Source: Conchocele bisecta (Eukaryota; Mollusca; Bivalvia; Lucinida; Thyasiridae). Taken from it: a DNA stretch of 64,000 bases. Shown piece after piece: positions 1 through 11,467 of the stretch (positions are counted from its first letter, which is position 1; each line of letters opens with the position of its first letter). Under the pieces are notes generated by a model that was not told the origin of the DNA, did not search any database, and saw only the letters and a program-made list of their open reading frames with translations. The position numbers and the translations under genes were made by a program. The DNA is taken from assembly GCA_029237695.1 (NCBI GenBank), contig CM055272.1, positions 11,086,042-11,150,041 of the forward strand, in the 5' to 3' direction.

Positions 1-426
1 AACTGTAACAAGCAGGGGAGATAATTTGGTATTGCATTTTTGCTATACATGTACCAGTAAGGAGTAAGGAGAATTTATTAAATATTTTTTTTTGCAAAAT
101 GATCATACAATACCATCCCAATTCTTTTTTAACTGCCCATTATAAAAGTAGTAAGATTATTACTGATCCTACTGCTTTTGGGAGGGGGCAAAGTGATTTT
201 GGTGTGGCGAGGACCTGGCATCAGATCAGGATTATTCTGATTTCAGGGCTGAATATATAGTTTTTTTTATTGTAAATATTCAGTTCTGATTTTGGGATTT
301 TCACAGGTAATATATGGGATTTAGTACTAAACCCATGGACCCGGCCTTAAATGACCTTAGCCGTTAAACTTTATAGGTGACTTATAACGGACAATTAGAT
401 TCAGAAATACGATGCAAATCTATAAT
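1..426. other. non-coding, contains a dispersed repeat
   Basis: No gene is visible. Bases about 168-368 resemble 47612-47818: both carry a phrase about a lower-case-rich TAAATATTCAGTTCTGATTT block followed by GGCCCGGCCTTAAATGACC. I read this as a dispersed repeat, possibly the tail of a SINE-like element. The family was not identified. Confidence 0.45.
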
Positions 427-589
427 AATGCCCCTGCTCCGAATGACGCCGATGTTAGGCTTGTCCTTCCGTCCGTTTGTCTATTCTGACTCATTTCCAC
501 ATGATTTCTTCGATAATCTTTAGCTAATTTCTAGCATACTTCACAGGGGCATATCTGTGTGCTGACATGACAGACCACATTTGTAATTA
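427..589 (+). mobile_element. short tandem-module element, family A relative
   Basis: It begins AATGCCCCTGCTCCGAATG, has a GTCC-rich stretch (CCTTCCGTCCGTTTGTC), and ends in GGGGCATATCTGTGTGCTG...CCACATTTGTAATT. That end matches the 3' end of the family A copies at 17705-17760 and 49009-49057. It lies head-to-tail against the next family A copy. Non-autonomous; no coding capacity seen. Confidence 0.5.
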
Positions 590-1291
590 TGCCCCCGCCA
601 CCGAATGGTGAGGGGGGCATATAGTGTTACCGGCGTCCGTACGTATGTAATGTACGTCCGTACGTACGTACGTACGTCCCGAAACACAAAACGCTCGGGT
701 AAATGGCTTATAATTTCTGTTTCCTCGCTCGGATCTGCTTCACATTTCACACACGCATTGCTCCAATGGTCCTCTGCCACCCTGTGACAAATCCACATTC
801 GTCCCGCCCCCGCTAAGTCCAGGGTCAAGGTCACAGACTTGGTGCGTTCGAAACCTTAACGCTGGGTAAATGCCTTATAATTTCTGTTTCCTTGCTCGGA
901 TCTGCTTCACATTTCACACACGCATTGCTCCAATGGTCCTCTGCCACTCTGTGACAAATCCACATTCGTCCCGCCCCCGCTAAGCCCATGGTCAAGGTCA
1001 CAGACTTGGTGCATTCGAAACCTTAATGCTCGGGTAAATGCCTTATAATTTCTGTTTCCTTGCTCGGATCTGCTTCACATTTCACACACGCATTGCTCCA
1101 ATGGTCCTCTGCCACCCTGTGACAAATCCACATTCGTCCCGCCCCCGCTAAGTCCAGGGTCAAGGTCACAGACTTGGTGCGTTCGAAACCTTAACGCTGG
1201 GTAAATGCCTTATAATTTCTGTTTCCATGCTCGGATCTGCTTCACATTTCACACACGCATTGCTTCAATGGTCCTCTGCCACCCTGTGACC
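588..1291 (+). mobile_element. family A tandem-module element, about 3.5 monomers
   Basis: The 5' end is a hairpin: ATGCCCCC at 589-596 pairs with GGGGGCAT at 613-620, and an inner CACC/GGTG extends it. A (GTAC)n simple repeat follows (about 635-677). Tandem monomers then start with AAATGSCTTATAATTTCTG at 701, 868, 1036 and 1203, a period of 167-168 bp. Each full monomer has GGGTCAAGGTCACAG or a near variant. The 3' end is missing: the array stops at about 1291. No ORF of significance. Confidence 0.75.
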
Positions 1292-1426
1292 ATATAAATT
1301 AATTTGGTGATTAAATCTTTAGGCAGAATCAAACGTTCATTACTGATGTCATTATTACATGTGATATGCCATGAGAAAAAGGGAGCTTATGACGAGTGTA
1401 GTCCCAGGTCAGTCCTGGCTTCTGAT

Positions 1427-1730
1427 CTGTAGCCGATTTCATCAAACTTGCAAAGTATACTTATCTTGCAAAGTATACTTTGAGGGAGTAATCATTTATT
1501 TTTCCCGAAATGCATTATTTCATATAGAACTAACGACTGCATATATTTGATGATTTAAAGTATGCAGAATTATTATGCTGAATTTATCACATTATCACAG
1601 CCAAAATGGCTGTGATAATGTAATAAATTCAGTATAATAAAACTTAATAAATTTATCCTTAAATTGAAGATTTCTCCCTCAAAGTATTCTTTGCTAGATA
1701 AGTATACTTTGCCATGTTGGTGAAATAGGA
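1427..1730. mobile_element. palindromic MITE, family P, copy 1
   Basis: The outer arms read TGTAGCCGATTTCATCA... and ...TTGGTGAAATAGG. Inside are paired GCAAAGTATACTT motifs and a central perfect stem around CACAGCCAAAATGGCTGTG (about 1599-1617). Nearly the whole 300 bp folds back on itself. Other copies lie at 42078-42384, 48249-48538 and 56624-56931, with fragments at 17757, 36941, 51040 and 62146. Confidence 0.8.
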
Positions 1731-3479
1731 TGCAGGGCCTTCTCTGCCTCCAGTCAGTTCAAATGTCGGGGCAATCCGGGAACACACGGACATAGGAAAC
1801 ACATTGACATCCATTCATGTAACCTGCACAAGTCGTGTCAATTTCATTATTTTTGGTTCATTCAGCCGTTTTCAGGTCATTTCCCGCGAATGTGACACAT
1901 GCGGCTATGAAGTACGCCTTATCAATGACGTCATACTCCTACTTTAGTGACGTTATAATACACACAACCTTTTGGGCGGGAAAAACTTGGGGTGTACCTT
2001 ATTAATGTGTATAGTGAATTTTGTTTCTGCTAGTAAATCAATTATTCCTAGGTCAATAACGCTATTCATTTACACAGTCGGTAACAGAGATTTTAAACAA
2101 AAACAAAAAATAGTAACACCGTTTGTATTAAACGTTTTTTTGATGGTCGTATTGTCCGTATTTTACCATATCAAAATAGCATTCTCCAAGTAACTTCTTG
2201 TTTGCATGCATATATTTTACTTAAGGTATTAGGTGATAGATACACTTGACTTCAATGATAATTAATTCATAATAGTGATGTGATATATGAATATAACGTA
2301 CATGTATGTGAATATTGTCTTATATTGTATACTATATGGAGCATTAAGTTGCCATATCCGCCATCTTTGTATGTACAAGCCGTCGTTCAGTTTAACACAT
2401 ACAGCAACTAATATGACAGTAAACCAAATAAAATTTGGTGCAATACATAATAGACAGATTTGACAACGGCAAGCTATGAATATTATGCCAGCAAACTATA
2501 TAAAAGACGAGATATCTGAGCATTTCTCCCATCAATCTCAAAATATATTTTGATGTGTAAACTTTTCAATCTAATGCACAGTCTATTGTTAGTGTACATG
2601 TTACCCATAGGTAAAGCCATATCTACTCGCATAGTAGGTGAGTAGACACCAGGAACAATGCACTCAGGTAATTAACTGCTTACATGCATGGCACTGGTTT
2701 TGATAGCTAATAACAGAGTACAGTAGTGGGTATATATGGTATGTGTTGTGTGGTTGGCCAGGTAAAAGTGATGATACACTGTGCGATTTTCTGTGTATGA
2801 GGGTATTTATAATGGTGGTTCATGTTTTTAAAAACACGGGCACAAACCTGTCCAGAAAACTGACATAGTTTACAGTTTGGTGTAATATAATGGATAGGAG
2901 TCCGTTCTCCTGGCTTTTCTACATGTGATTAGCTACATTATATCGTATGTATGTTCTACTTCACATTTTCAGTTCTGTGTCAAACGGCAGAACAGGTGAA
3001 ACTGGCTGATGACTGGAACACACAAAGATGGCCGACTTGGCCCCTCCATGTGCCATATAGGATACAGTAACAAGGCAGTATTCGCATATATGTTATACAT
3101 ATTTTCTATCACATTTACAAAGCAATTGCTAGTGATTATAGAGCCTAAAACATTGTAATTTTTTTCAATCTTCTTGTTTCCCTATCGCAGTATGCTATAT
3201 CTGTAATTTGCCGACTCTGCCCGTGATTCCCTGGGCTGTGTCCGTATTTCACTGTTTTCAAGTATCTCCAATTATATGTAAAAGTCGGGGTTTGACCGAC
3301 CTAAAACTCCGTATTTGAAATACGGACTAATTATTTCGGACACCCTCGCAGATCAACATAGCGAGACCGTTATTATATTGCGACATACATCATTATTATG
3401 AACACAAACATCAGCGTCTCCAGAAAGATGTCCATGTTTTCCCGGATTGCCCCTAATGCGGTCATGTGATATTCGTAGA
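1731..3479. other. non-coding, no gene recognised
   Basis: AT-rich sequence with only short open frames. There is a TGACGTCA (CRE-like) octamer at 1926-1933 and a small perfect hairpin TCCGTATTTGAAATACGGA near 3310-3328. Neither can be tied to a transcript here. Confidence 0.4.
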
Positions 3480-3880
3480 TATTCTGATCATGTCATCTGG
3501 GTTTATGTTCTGATCATGTGATGTGGATAAGTGTTCTGGTTATTTGATCTGGGTTGATATTCTTGATTTGATCTATAGGTCAGTCTGATCATGTTATTCA
3601 GGTAAGATGTTGGTCATGTGATTTGGGTCATATGATTTTGGTAAGTGCTCTGGTCATATGATCTGGGTTGATGTTCTGGTTATTTGATCTGGGTTGGTGT
3701 TCTGATCATGTGATCTGGGTAGGTGTTCTGGTCCTGTGATCTGGGTAGGTGTTCTGGTCATGTGATCTGTGTTGGTGTTCAGGTCATGAGATCTGTCAGG
3801 CGTTCTGGTCATGTGATCTGGGTTGGTGTTCAGGTCATGAGATCTGTCAGGTGTTCTGGTCATGCGATGTCCTGGGTATG
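3480..3880. repeat. 26-bp degenerate minisatellite
   Basis: Repeated units of the form ATCTGGGTTGGTGTTCTGGT + CATGTG, 26 bp, drift through the block. The 92-residue open frame on the minus strand (3654-3932) is the translation of this repeat and is not treated as a gene. Confidence 0.75.
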
Positions 3881-4249
3881 CGAGTTCTGATCTGAGTGGC
3901 AACTGCAGCTCACAAATGCCGTCTTCATTCACCAGTGTGGTCCCTCAGTGATTAATCTGGCTTTCAAACCCCACAACCATTTTTCACCAGTTTTAGAAAT
4001 TGATGGATTCTCCAATTGAATACATTTCACAAAATAATGCCTCCCAGTAGAGAGTACTGGAAGAATAGGAGAGATTATTCACTGTGGATGACATGTGTGC
4101 TGCCAGGGATACAAGTCCCTCCTACATCTTCTATAGATTGATTTGTACACTATAGTGTTCCATTAAGTTCATCCGTTCATCCGTTATGACAACCTATGGA
4201 AGTTATGAATCTAAAATATATAAAAAATAATTATGCATGATAACCATTG

Positions 4250-5590
4250 TTGACTTGCAACACACGCATGCACACACTCAATCACGCATGCACGCACGCA
4301 ATCATGCATGCACGCACACAACACGCTGCGCACACATCACGCATGACGCACACAATCGCCACGCACAAATCACGCACGCAATACACGCATGCACGCACGC
4401 ATCATGCCACACATCAGCATGCACGCACACAATCGCATGCACACACGCAATCTGCATGCAGCACACAATGCACGCATATCACGCAGCACAGCACACAATC
4501 ACGCACACACACAATCACGCATGCACCACACAATCACGCATGCACGCACACAATCACATCACGCACACAATCAGCGCATGCTCGCACACGATGCATCAGC
4601 ATCGCACAGCACATCAGCATGCACACCAATCACGCATGCAGCACACAATCACGCATGCACACACACAACACGCATTCCACACACAATCAGCATGCACACA
4701 CACAATCACGCATGCACACACACAATCACGCATGCACGCACACAATCACGCATGCACGCACACAATCACGCATGCACACACACAATCACGCATGCACACA
4801 CACAATCACGCATGCACACACACAATCACGCATGCACACACACAATCACGCATGCACGCACACAATCACGCATGCACGCACACAATCACGCATGCACACA
4901 CACAATCACGCATGCACGCACACAATCACGCATGCACACACACAATCACGCAACACACAATCAGCATGCACACACACTAATCACGCATGCACGCACACAA
5001 CACGCATGCACACACATCACGCATCACGCACACAATCATGCATGCACGCACACAATCATGCACACACACAATCACGCATGCACGCACACAATCACGCATG
5101 CACGCACACAATCACGCATGCACACACACAATCACGCATGCACGCACACAATCATGCATGCACGCACACAATCACGCATGCTCACACACAATCACGCATG
5201 CACGCACACAATCACGCATGCACGCACACAATCATGCATGCACACACACAATCACGCATGCTCACACAATCACCGCATGGCACGACACAATCGCATGCAC
5301 ACACACAATCATGGCATGCAGCACACAATCAGCACACCCAAATATCACGCATGCGCACGCAAATCACGCATGCACACACACAATCACGCACACAATATCA
5401 CGCATGCACGCACACAATCACGCATGCACACACACAATCACGCACACAATATCACGCATGCACGCACGCAATCACGCATGCACGCACACAATCACGCACA
5501 CAATATCACGCATGCACGCACGCAATCACGCATGCACACACACAATCACGCACCCACACAATCACGCACACACACACACACACACACGTA
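4250..5590. repeat. 20-bp minisatellite, CACRCACACAATCACGCATG type
   Basis: About 60 copies of a 20-bp unit (ATCACGCATGCACGCACACA and variants) with degenerate edges. Because 20 is not a multiple of 3 and the unit lacks stops, all three forward frames stay open for long distances. Each gives a His/Thr-rich peptide of 20-residue period. These are not genes. Purine-pyrimidine alternation is nearly continuous. Confidence 0.9.
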
Positions 5591-5594
5591 CAGG

Positions 5595-6510
5595 TAAACG
5601 GTGTCAACTGAGGACACCTGCTTTATACCACCCAACTGGGGACACCCATTTCTAGCGGGTGTATAGAAAAGATAGGTTCATTTTCGGCAAACGTGTGGGC
5701 TGATTACAACGCCTATGGGTTTCGAAAGTCTCGTACATCAAATATTAAAACTTGATTTTCCACCGTCAAATGAGGACACTTTGGTACTTCCGGTTCAAGT
5801 NNNNNNNNNNNNNNNNNNNNNNNNNNNNNNNNNNNNNNNNNNNNNNNNNNNNNNNNNNNNNNNNNNNNNNNNNNNNNNNNNNNNNNNNNNNNNNNNNNNN
5901 NNNNNNNNNNNNNNNNNNNNNNNNNNNNNNNNNNNNNNNNNNNNNNNNNNNNNNNNNNNNNNNNNNNNNNNNNNNNNNNNNNNNNNNNNNNNNNNNNNNN
6001 NNNNNNNNNNNNNNNNNNNNNNNNNNNNNNNNNNNNNNNNNNNNNNNNNNNNNNNNNNNNNNNNNNNNNNNNNNNNNNNNNNNNNNNNNNNNNNNNNNNN
6101 NNNNNNNNNNNNNNNNNNNNNNNNNNNNNNNNNNNNNNNNNNNNNNNNNNNNNNNNNNNNNNNNNNNNNNNNNNNNNNNNNNNNNNNNNNNNNNNNNNNN
6201 NNNNNNNNNNNNNNNNNNNNNNNNNNNNNNNNNNNNNNNNNNNNNNNNNNNNNNNNNNNNNNNNNNNNNNNNNNNNNNNNNNNNNNNNNNNNNNNNNNNN
6301 ACTTCCGGTTCAAGTGAGGGACAGTTGATACAACAAACCTCCAACTTGAGGACAGTTTGGATTTCAAACAGCCTCCACCTGAGGACAAGTTGATACACCA
6401 ACTCCAACTGAGGACAGTTGTACACACCTCCAACTGAGGACAAGTTGTATCACACCTTCCAACTGGAGGACGACAGTTGATACACAACTGCGACCTGGGA
6501 GGACAAGTTG
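5595..6510. repeat. CAACTGAGGACA-type degenerate minisatellite interrupted by the gap
   Basis: Copies of a unit around CAACTGAGGACAGTTGATAC lie on both sides of the N run (about 5606-5650 and 6310-6510). The gap therefore interrupts one repeat array. Confidence 0.65.
5801..6300. other. assembly gap, exactly 500 N
   Basis: A run of 500 N, a typical arbitrary gap size. The 15 bases before it (5786-5800) and the 15 after it (6301-6315) are identical: ACTTCCGGTTCAAGT. Open frames crossing the gap are artefacts. Confidence 0.98.
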
Positions 6511-6519
6511 ATACACACA

Positions 6520-6598
6520 TGCACGTACACACGCACGCACGCACGCGCACACACAATCACGCACGCATGCACGCACGCAATCACGCACGCACGCACCG
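6520..6598. repeat. CACG/ACGC simple repeat
   Basis: A short array of ACGCACGC and ATGCACGC units similar in composition to the 4250-5590 minisatellite. Confidence 0.7.
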
Positions 6599-6654
6599 TT
6601 ATCTTTTTATTCGAGCTTTCAAACAGCCTTTTCTTACTATCCGCTTGGCAGACG

Positions 6655-7125
6655 GTACATATTATGTTTTACCGCGGGGCGGGCGGGCGGGCTGTGGACA
6701 GAAAAACTGCAGAGTTGTGTACTACTTCTCTAAAACCGTTCAGTCAATCGATTTGAAACTTTACACATGTATTCTACACATATTGAAGATGTGCACCTTT
6801 GTGTTTTTATGCCTGAAAAATCATTTTTTTAACAAGAATATCAACTTTTTAACTTAGCCAGTTTTTCTACATTTTTGTATGCAATTCTATGTAGGGTACA
6901 GAGTTTGTGTACACTACTCCTCTAAAACCTTACTGTCAATCAATCTGAAATTTTACACACATCTTCTATACATATTGAAGATGCGCACCTTGGTGTTTTT
7001 ATGCTGAAAAAATATTTTTTAACAAAAATATCACCTTTTTAACTTAGCCATTTTTTTCTACATTTTTGTATGCAATTCTATATAGGGTACAGAGTGTGTG
7101 TACACTACTCCTGTAAGACCTTTCA
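6655..7125 (+). mobile_element. family K element, about 190-bp tandem modules, copy 1
   Basis: It begins TTATGTTTTACCGCGG followed by (GGGC)n and GGACAGAAAAACTGCAGAG. Modules then restart at about 6709, 6898 and 7089, a period of 189-191 bp. Each module contains TTTTAACTTAGCCA and TATGCAATTCTATRTAGGGT. A second copy starts at 7905. Non-coding. Confidence 0.65.
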
Positions 7126-7272
7126 ATTTTATTCCACATTTGCTCTGAACATTTCTTCATCTTTCTGTCTCATTCATGGAAAATATCACAAATTTTGTAT
7201 ATATTTTTCTTGAGATATGTTCTTCAGCACAAAATGTCATGGCCTGTCTCGCGTCATATACGAAAGTGTGAC

Positions 7273-7535
7273 TATCTTCTATATGTGACTGGGACTGGAA
7301 TTGGGTCTTTAGGGTTTTGCAATCACTGTAGATCCAGATCAGCCTGTGCATCTGCACAGTCTGATCAGGATCTGCACTGTTCGCCATTCCATCAATGAAT
7401 CATCCGTCATGTTTCTAACACAATATATAGACCATTATCAGGCTACAGGAGTGCTATTTGATCAGGAGCTACACTGGTCTTAAAACCCATAAGCTCCACT
7501 TCTCCAGTCACAGCCACATATAATGAACAATGGTC
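7273..7535. mobile_element. inverted-repeat element, family T, copy 1 (diverged)
   Basis: Left arm ATATGTGACTGGGACTGGA, right arm CTCCAGTCACAGCCACATAT. Internal inverted motifs occur around GATCAGCCTGTGCATCTGCA and CAGTCTGATCAGGATCTGCA. A cleaner copy is at 43274-43518. The peptide starting MANSADPDQT on the minus strand here comes from the repeat. Confidence 0.6.
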
Positions 7536-7904
7536 AGATGGTGGTCTGTATTTCACGGTTGTGTCAGCTGTCCAATAGTGAGCTCCTGAAGGACATTGAT
7601 CCCACCAACTGTCGGAGCTAGCCGCTGCCTGCTCCCAGTTCATAAATACTTGCCTCCACTGCTGAGTTGGTGCCGTTATTAATGGATTCTTTCACTCTGA
7701 TAATTACAGGATAAATCTACAGTAGTGCAGTGGTGGACTCCGCGGTGACATAGTTCATACAACTCTGCTGTTCCGCTGTCACGCTGCAAGCTGTGATCTT
7801 TCCTTACCATCTTACGGATTTTGTCGAGTTATGTACGTATTTGCCTTTAACCTACATTGTATATGCATGTGAACATTTTTATACGGCTGTTTTAAAAAAT
7901 AAAA

Positions 7905-8282
7905 AATACATATTATGTTTTACCGCAGGCGGCGGACAAAAACTGCAGAGTTTGTGTACACTACTGAAGACCAGTCAGTCAATCGATTTGAAACTATACA
8001 CGCATCTTCATACGCATATTGAAAATATGCACCTTGTTCCAAAAATAACAAAAATATCACCTTTTTAACTTAGCCATTTGTTATAGATTTTTGTATGCAA
8101 TTCTATATGGGGTACATAGTTTGTGTACACTACACCTCTAAAACATTTCAGTCAATCGATCTGAAACTATACGCGCGTCTTCTACACATATTGAAGATTT
8201 TATATGATATATACCTGTGTTTTTATGGCGAAAAAATATCAAAAATATCATCTTTTTAACTTGGCCATTTTTTCTACGTTTG
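7905..8282 (+). mobile_element. family K element, copy 2
   Basis: It starts TTATGTTTTACCGCAGGCGG. Modules restart at about 7945 and 8114, with the same phrases as the 6655 copy. It runs directly into the 32-bp minisatellite. Confidence 0.6.
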
Positions 8283-9455
8283 TGTATGCAATTCTATATA
8301 GGATACAGAGTTTGTTGTGTGTGCAATTCTATATAGGATACAGAGTTTGTGTATGCAATTCTATATAGGATACAGAGTTTGTGTATGCAATTCTATATAG
8401 GATACAGTTCTATATTTGATGCAGAGTTTGTGTGTGCAATTCTATATAGGATACAGAGTTTGTGTGTGCAATTCTATATAGGATACAGAGTTTGTGTGTA
8501 CAATTCTGTATAGGATACAGAGTTTGTGTGTGCAATTCTATATAGGATACAGAGTTTGTTATATAATTCTATATAGGATACAGAGTTTGTGTGTACAATT
8601 CTATATAGGATACAGAGTTTGTGTATACAATTCTATATAGGATACAGAGTTTGTGTATGCAATTCTATATAGGATACAGAGTTTGTGTGTACAATTCTAT
8701 ATAGGATACAGAGTTTGTGTATACAATTCTATATAGGATACAGTTCTATATTTGATACAGAGTTTGTGTATGCAATTCTATATAGGATACAGAGTTTGTG
8801 TAAACAATTCTATATAGGATACAGAGTTTGTGTATACAATTCTATATAGGATACATAGTTTGTGTATACAATTCTATATAGGATACAGTTCTATATTTGA
8901 TACAGAGTTTGTGTATGCAATTCTATATAGGATACAGAGTTTGTGTATACAATTCTATATAGGATACAGAGTTTGTGTGTGCAATGCTATATAGGATACA
9001 GAGTTTGTGTATACAATTCTATATAGGATACAGTTCTATATTTGATACAGAGTTTGTGTATGCAATTCTATATAGGATACAGAGTTTGTGTATGCAATTC
9101 TATATAGGATACAGAGTTTGTGTGTACAATTCTATATAGGATACAGAGTTTGTGTATACAATTCTATATAGGATACAGTTCTATATTTGATACAGAGTTT
9201 GTGTATGCAATTCTATATATGATACAGAGTTTGTGTATGCAATTATATATGATACAGAGTTTGTGTATACATTTCTATTATAGGATACAGAGTTTGTGTA
9301 TACAATTATACTGTATATAGGATACAGAGTTTGTGTGTGCAATTCTATATATGATACAGAGTTTGTGTATACAATTCTATATAGGATACAGAGTTTCTGT
9401 ATGCAATTCTATATAGGATACAGAGTTTGTGTGTGCAATTCTATGTAGGATACAG
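8283..9455. repeat. 32-bp minisatellite with 145-bp higher-order period
   Basis: Unit GTTTGTGTATGCAATTCTAT + ATAGGATACAGA, 32 bp, repeated about 35 times. A variant junction, GGATACAGTTCTATATTTGA, recurs starting with its GATACAGTTC at 8737, 8882, 9027 and 9172, exactly 145 bp apart, and once earlier at 8401. The 145-bp unit equals four 32-bp monomers plus a 17-bp truncated one. Confidence 0.9.
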
Positions 9456-9470
9456 GATATATATACTATA

Positions 9471-9893
9471 TATATAGGGAACGCCTTCATATTTCATACA
9501 TGCTTTCATCTGATGATACTCTATCGTGCTATAGCAAATCCATGACCCACCCCTTTCGCCAAGGTCAAGGTCACAAACTTAGCACATTCATAAATTTGGG
9601 GTAAATGTCTTATAACATCTGTTTCCTTTCATGGAACGCCTTGCTATTTCATACATGCATTCCTCAGATGACCCTCTATCATGCTCTAGCAAATCCACAA
9701 CCCACCACCCAACCCTTACCCCAAGGTCAAGGTCACAAACTTAGCATGTTCATAAACTTAATGTTGGGGTAAATGTTGTGTAACTTCTGTTTCTTTACAG
9801 GGAACGCTTTGATATTTCATACATGCATTCATCTGACAATCCTCTATTGTGCTACAGCAAATCCATGACCCACCCCCACCACTTTCCCCAAGA
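9471..9893 (+). mobile_element. family F-type tandem modules (about 2.5 monomers)
   Basis: Monomers of about 150-167 bp with GGAACGCCTTSATATTTCAT, CATACATGCATTC, AAATCCATGACCCACC and CAAGGTCAAGGTCACAAACT. They share phrasing with the arrays at 29372-31386 and 58320-59570. No terminal structures are present, so this is a fragment. Confidence 0.65.
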
Positions 9894-9894
9894 A

Positions 9895-11007
9895 ATTATT
9901 TTTAGCTCGCCTGAGCGAAGCTCATGTGAGCTATTGTTACCGCAATGTGTCCGTCCGTCCGTGAACATTTTCAAACGTCTTCTCCTCGGTAACCATTGGG
10001 CCTATAGTCACCAAACTTCATGGTCATGGTCCTTAGGTAGGGGGATTACAAAATTGTTAAAATGACATCATTACGCAATCCAAGGTGGCCGCCGTCTAAA
10101 AATAGCACAAATTCTTAAAAAATCTTCTTCTCATGAACAACTGGTGAAAAATGGGGTCAAATAGGGGTCAAATTTCATTTTTGAAGGAATATGGTCTTAT
10201 AATATATCAAATCAAAGGTATTGATGAAGCGATCGCTGTGGTGCTGTTATGGTCCATGGGTGAAGCCTTTTTAGATTTGTTAAAACGGAGGTTGTCGCTA
10301 ATCCAAGATGGCCGCCGGATTTCGACGAAACTTTGTAGGAATGATTGATGTAGATATTATTTTTGACCGAATATGCTCATGTCATATATAAAATTGAAGG
10401 TATCGATGAGGTGATCTCTGGTGTAATATTTGTTGTAATCGGATGATTATGTAATCCAAGATGGCCACCGAAAGGTCAAAAGGTTGTTCTTTTATTAGAG
10501 ATTTCAAACGTCTTCTTCATACAAACCGCTTGGCCATTGACAGAAAACTTCGTAGTTATGGTCCATTGGTAAAGCCTTTTACAGTTTTGTTAAAATGGCG
10601 GTCATCGTTAATCCAAGATGGCGGCCGTCTAAAAATAGCTAAAAATAAAATCTTCTTCTCACGAACCACCAGACCGATTTCTACGAAACTTGGCAGAAAT
10701 GATCGATGTACAATGCTTTTTCAAATTTGTTAAAATGGTGACCCCTGGGTAAAAAATGGGGTCAAATAGGGGTCAAATTTCATTTTTGACGGAATATGGT
10801 CTTATATTATATCAAATCAAAGGTATTGATGAAACGATCGCTGTGGTGCTGTTTTCATCGAATCGCATGATTACATCATCCAAGATGGCCGCCAAAAGGT
10901 TGTTTTTTCATTAGAAATTTCAAATGTCTTCTTCATACAAACCGCTTGGCCATTGGTGGCCAAACTTCGTAGTTATGGTTCATTGGTAAAGCCTTTTCAG
11001 TTTGTTT
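9895..11007 (+). mobile_element. family B element, copy 1, 3' truncated
   Basis: 5' end TTATTTTTAGCTCGCCTGAGC, then a second arm GAAGCTCATGTGAGCT, then GTCCGTCCGTCCGTGAAC. Long tandem modules follow with AAGATGGCCGCC, TTCGACGAAACTT and GTTAAAATGG. At 11008 a family A element abuts it, so the 3' end is missing. Only short repeat-derived open frames. Confidence 0.7.
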
Positions 11008-11467
11008 ATGCCCCCGCCACCGAATGTTACAGGTGTCCGTACGTACGTACTTCCCGAAACCTTAACGCTCGGGTAAATGGCTTATAATTTCGGTTTCCTT
11101 GCTCGGATCTGCTCCATATTTCACACACGCATTGCTCCATGGTCCTCTACCACCCGGTGCCAAATCCGCCCCCGCTAAAGTTTCGGGTCAAGGTCACAGT
11201 CTTGGCGCGTTCGAAACCTTAACGCTCGGGTAAATGGCTTATAATTTCGGTTTTCTTGCTCGGATCTGCTCCACATTTCACACACACACATTACTCCAAT
11301 GGTCCTCTACCGACCTGTGACAAATCACACATTCGTCCCGCCCCCGCTAAGCCCAGGGTCAAGGTCACAGACGTGGTGCGTTCGAAACCTTAATGCTCGG
11401 GTAAATGGCTTATAATTTCTGTGTCCTTACTCGGATCTGCTTCACATTTCACACACGCATTGCTCCA
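11008..11467 (+). mobile_element. family A element, copy 2
   Basis: Starts ATGCCCCCGCCACCGAATG, with GTCCGTACGTACGTAC as simple repeat, then nearly three 167-bp monomers (GCTCGGGTAAATGGCTTATA). The 5' hairpin is degraded and the 3' end absent. It directly adjoins truncated family B. Confidence 0.65.

Noticed and set aside
1926..1933. TGACGTCA CRE octamers (also 37536-37543)
   Set aside because: An 8-mer is expected by chance about once per 65 kb, and no nearby transcript start is supported except loosely for the second.
4237..5655. Several overlapping His/Thr-rich open frames up to 454 codons
   Set aside because: They are translations of the 20-bp minisatellite in three frames with a 20-residue period; no start context, splice or unique domain supports a gene.
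5715..6556. Open frames crossing the N run
   Set aside because: Most of their length is undetermined sequence.
7157..7387. Peptide MANSADPDQT... as a small gene
   Set aside because: Lies in the family T inverted repeat, and such peptides recur from that repeat.
3480..9455. Regularly spaced repeats as a CRISPR-like array
   Set aside because: Units are directly tandem without unique spacers, and the genome is eukaryotic.
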